Assembly: GCA_937895785.1 (NCBI GenBank) | Contig: CALBKW010000132.1 | Span: 1 to 7,023 of the forward strand | Direction of reading: 5' to 3' | DNA: 7,023 nucleotides | DNA from: an uncultured Candidatus Melainabacteria bacterium | GTDB taxonomy: Bacteria; Cyanobacteriota; Vampirovibrionia; Gastranaerophilales; Gastranaerophilaceae | Program-made: the position numbers and the translations under genes | Part shown: positions 6,718-7,023 of the stretch, piece after piece | Layout: each line of letters starts with the position of its first letter | Numbering within the stretch: position 1 is the stretch's first letter | The notes under the pieces: generated by a model | Told to the model about the DNA's origin: nothing | What the model saw: only the letters and a program-made list of their open reading frames with translations | Database searches by the model: none

Positions 6718-7023
6718 CTCAAATATGCCCTCGTACTAAACGGCAACGTTCGCATTTGCAATGAATACTCGACGTTTACGTTGACTTATGCTCATCTCTC
6801 ACTTCGTTCGTGCCTCTGCTCAAATACGCCCTCGCATTAAACGGCAACGTTCGCATTTGCAACGAAAAGTCAACGTTTACGTTGACTTATGCTCATCTCT
6901 CACTTCGTTCGTGCCTCTGCTCAAATACGCCCTCGCATTAAACGGCAACGTTCGCATTTGCAACGAAAACTCAACGTTTACGTTGACTTATGCTCACCTC
7001 TCACTTCGTTCGTGCCTCTGCTC
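6718..7023. repeat. Tandem array of 101-bp direct repeats, continuing past the window
   Basis: Three complete units (6718-6818, 6819-6919 and 6920-7020) have exactly the same length, and a fourth begins at 7021-7023. Units 2 and 3 differ at 2 positions; unit 1, at the array edge, differs from each of the others at 7. All changes are substitutions. Variable unit offsets are 9, 17, 19, 45, 49, 51, 54 and 78; the rest is invariant. Unit 2 is 47 of 101 G or C, well above the flanking genes. Each unit has short palindromes: AACGTT at offset 28-33, the hairpin CGTT(C)GCATTTGCAACG at 30-46, and CAACGTTTACGTTG at 53-66. Because 101 is not a multiple of 3, every stop in a unit appears in all frames over three units, so the array is not protein-coding. 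With the short flank at 6694-6717, this accounts for the whole gene-free right end. Function unknown. Confidence 0.95.
6867..6888. repeat. Perfect 10-bp-arm palindrome inside repeat unit 2
   Basis: AAGTCAACGT (6867-6876) and ACGTTGACTT (6879-6888) are exact reverse complements around a TT centre. The equivalent arms in unit 3 pair over only 7 bp, and unit 1 has a mismatch at its second pair (CGACGT). The right arm is identical in all units; only the left arm changes. This is more like a protein-binding or recombination site than a conserved RNA hairpin, but neither is shown. Confidence 0.5.

Noticed and set aside
6718..7023. CRISPR array
   Set aside because: The whole 101-bp unit is conserved; there are no unique spacers between short repeats, and no cas gene is in view.
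6718..7023. Repeat array as a repetitive protein gene
   Set aside because: Each unit contains stop triplets on both strands, and the 101-bp period shifts the frame each time, so no frame stays open across units.

Overview
The window is AT-rich bacterial DNA with short gaps and overlapping genes. It holds two divergent operons around a common intergenic region near 4230-4368, plus a non-coding tandem repeat array at the right edge. The organism cannot be named securely. The GlyQ protein has cyanobacterial-type signatures (EPCRRPTD, and YDIEKGA followed by TMNP), and glyQ is not followed by glyS. With the low GC content, this suggests a gut-type non-photosynthetic relative of Cyanobacteria (Vampirovibrionia/Melainabacteria, Gastranaerophilales-like). 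A Firmicute is the main alternative.

Leftward operon (4293 to about 106): a good sigma70-type promoter (TTGATT, 17 nt, TATAAT) leads into glyQ, the alpha subunit of tetrameric glycyl-tRNA synthetase. Two tandem paralogous APC/CAT-family amino acid permeases follow, the last two genes overlapping by 8 bp. The operon ends at a strong 13-bp-stem intrinsic terminator. Beyond it, positions 1-60 look like the leader of another leftward gene whose ATG falls exactly at the window edge.

Rightward operon (about 4320 to 6667): three genes overlapping by 4 and 7 bp. They encode a small P-loop kinase resembling both phage deoxynucleoside monophosphate kinases and animal-type phosphomevalonate kinases, a DUF475/TerC-like polytopic membrane protein with acidic membrane motifs, and a family 2 glycosyltransferase. 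The tight packing implies co-translation, but the three functions have no obvious textbook connection.

Right end (6668-7023): no gene. A degenerate terminator-like hairpin facing leftward is followed by three complete, indel-free 101-bp direct repeats, with a fourth starting at the last three bases. The array is more GC-rich than the rest, rich in short palindromes, and cannot encode protein across its units. It is the least explained part of the window. I see no defence system, mobile element gene, tRNA, rRNA or CRISPR here, and most of the window is ordinary housekeeping and transport content.
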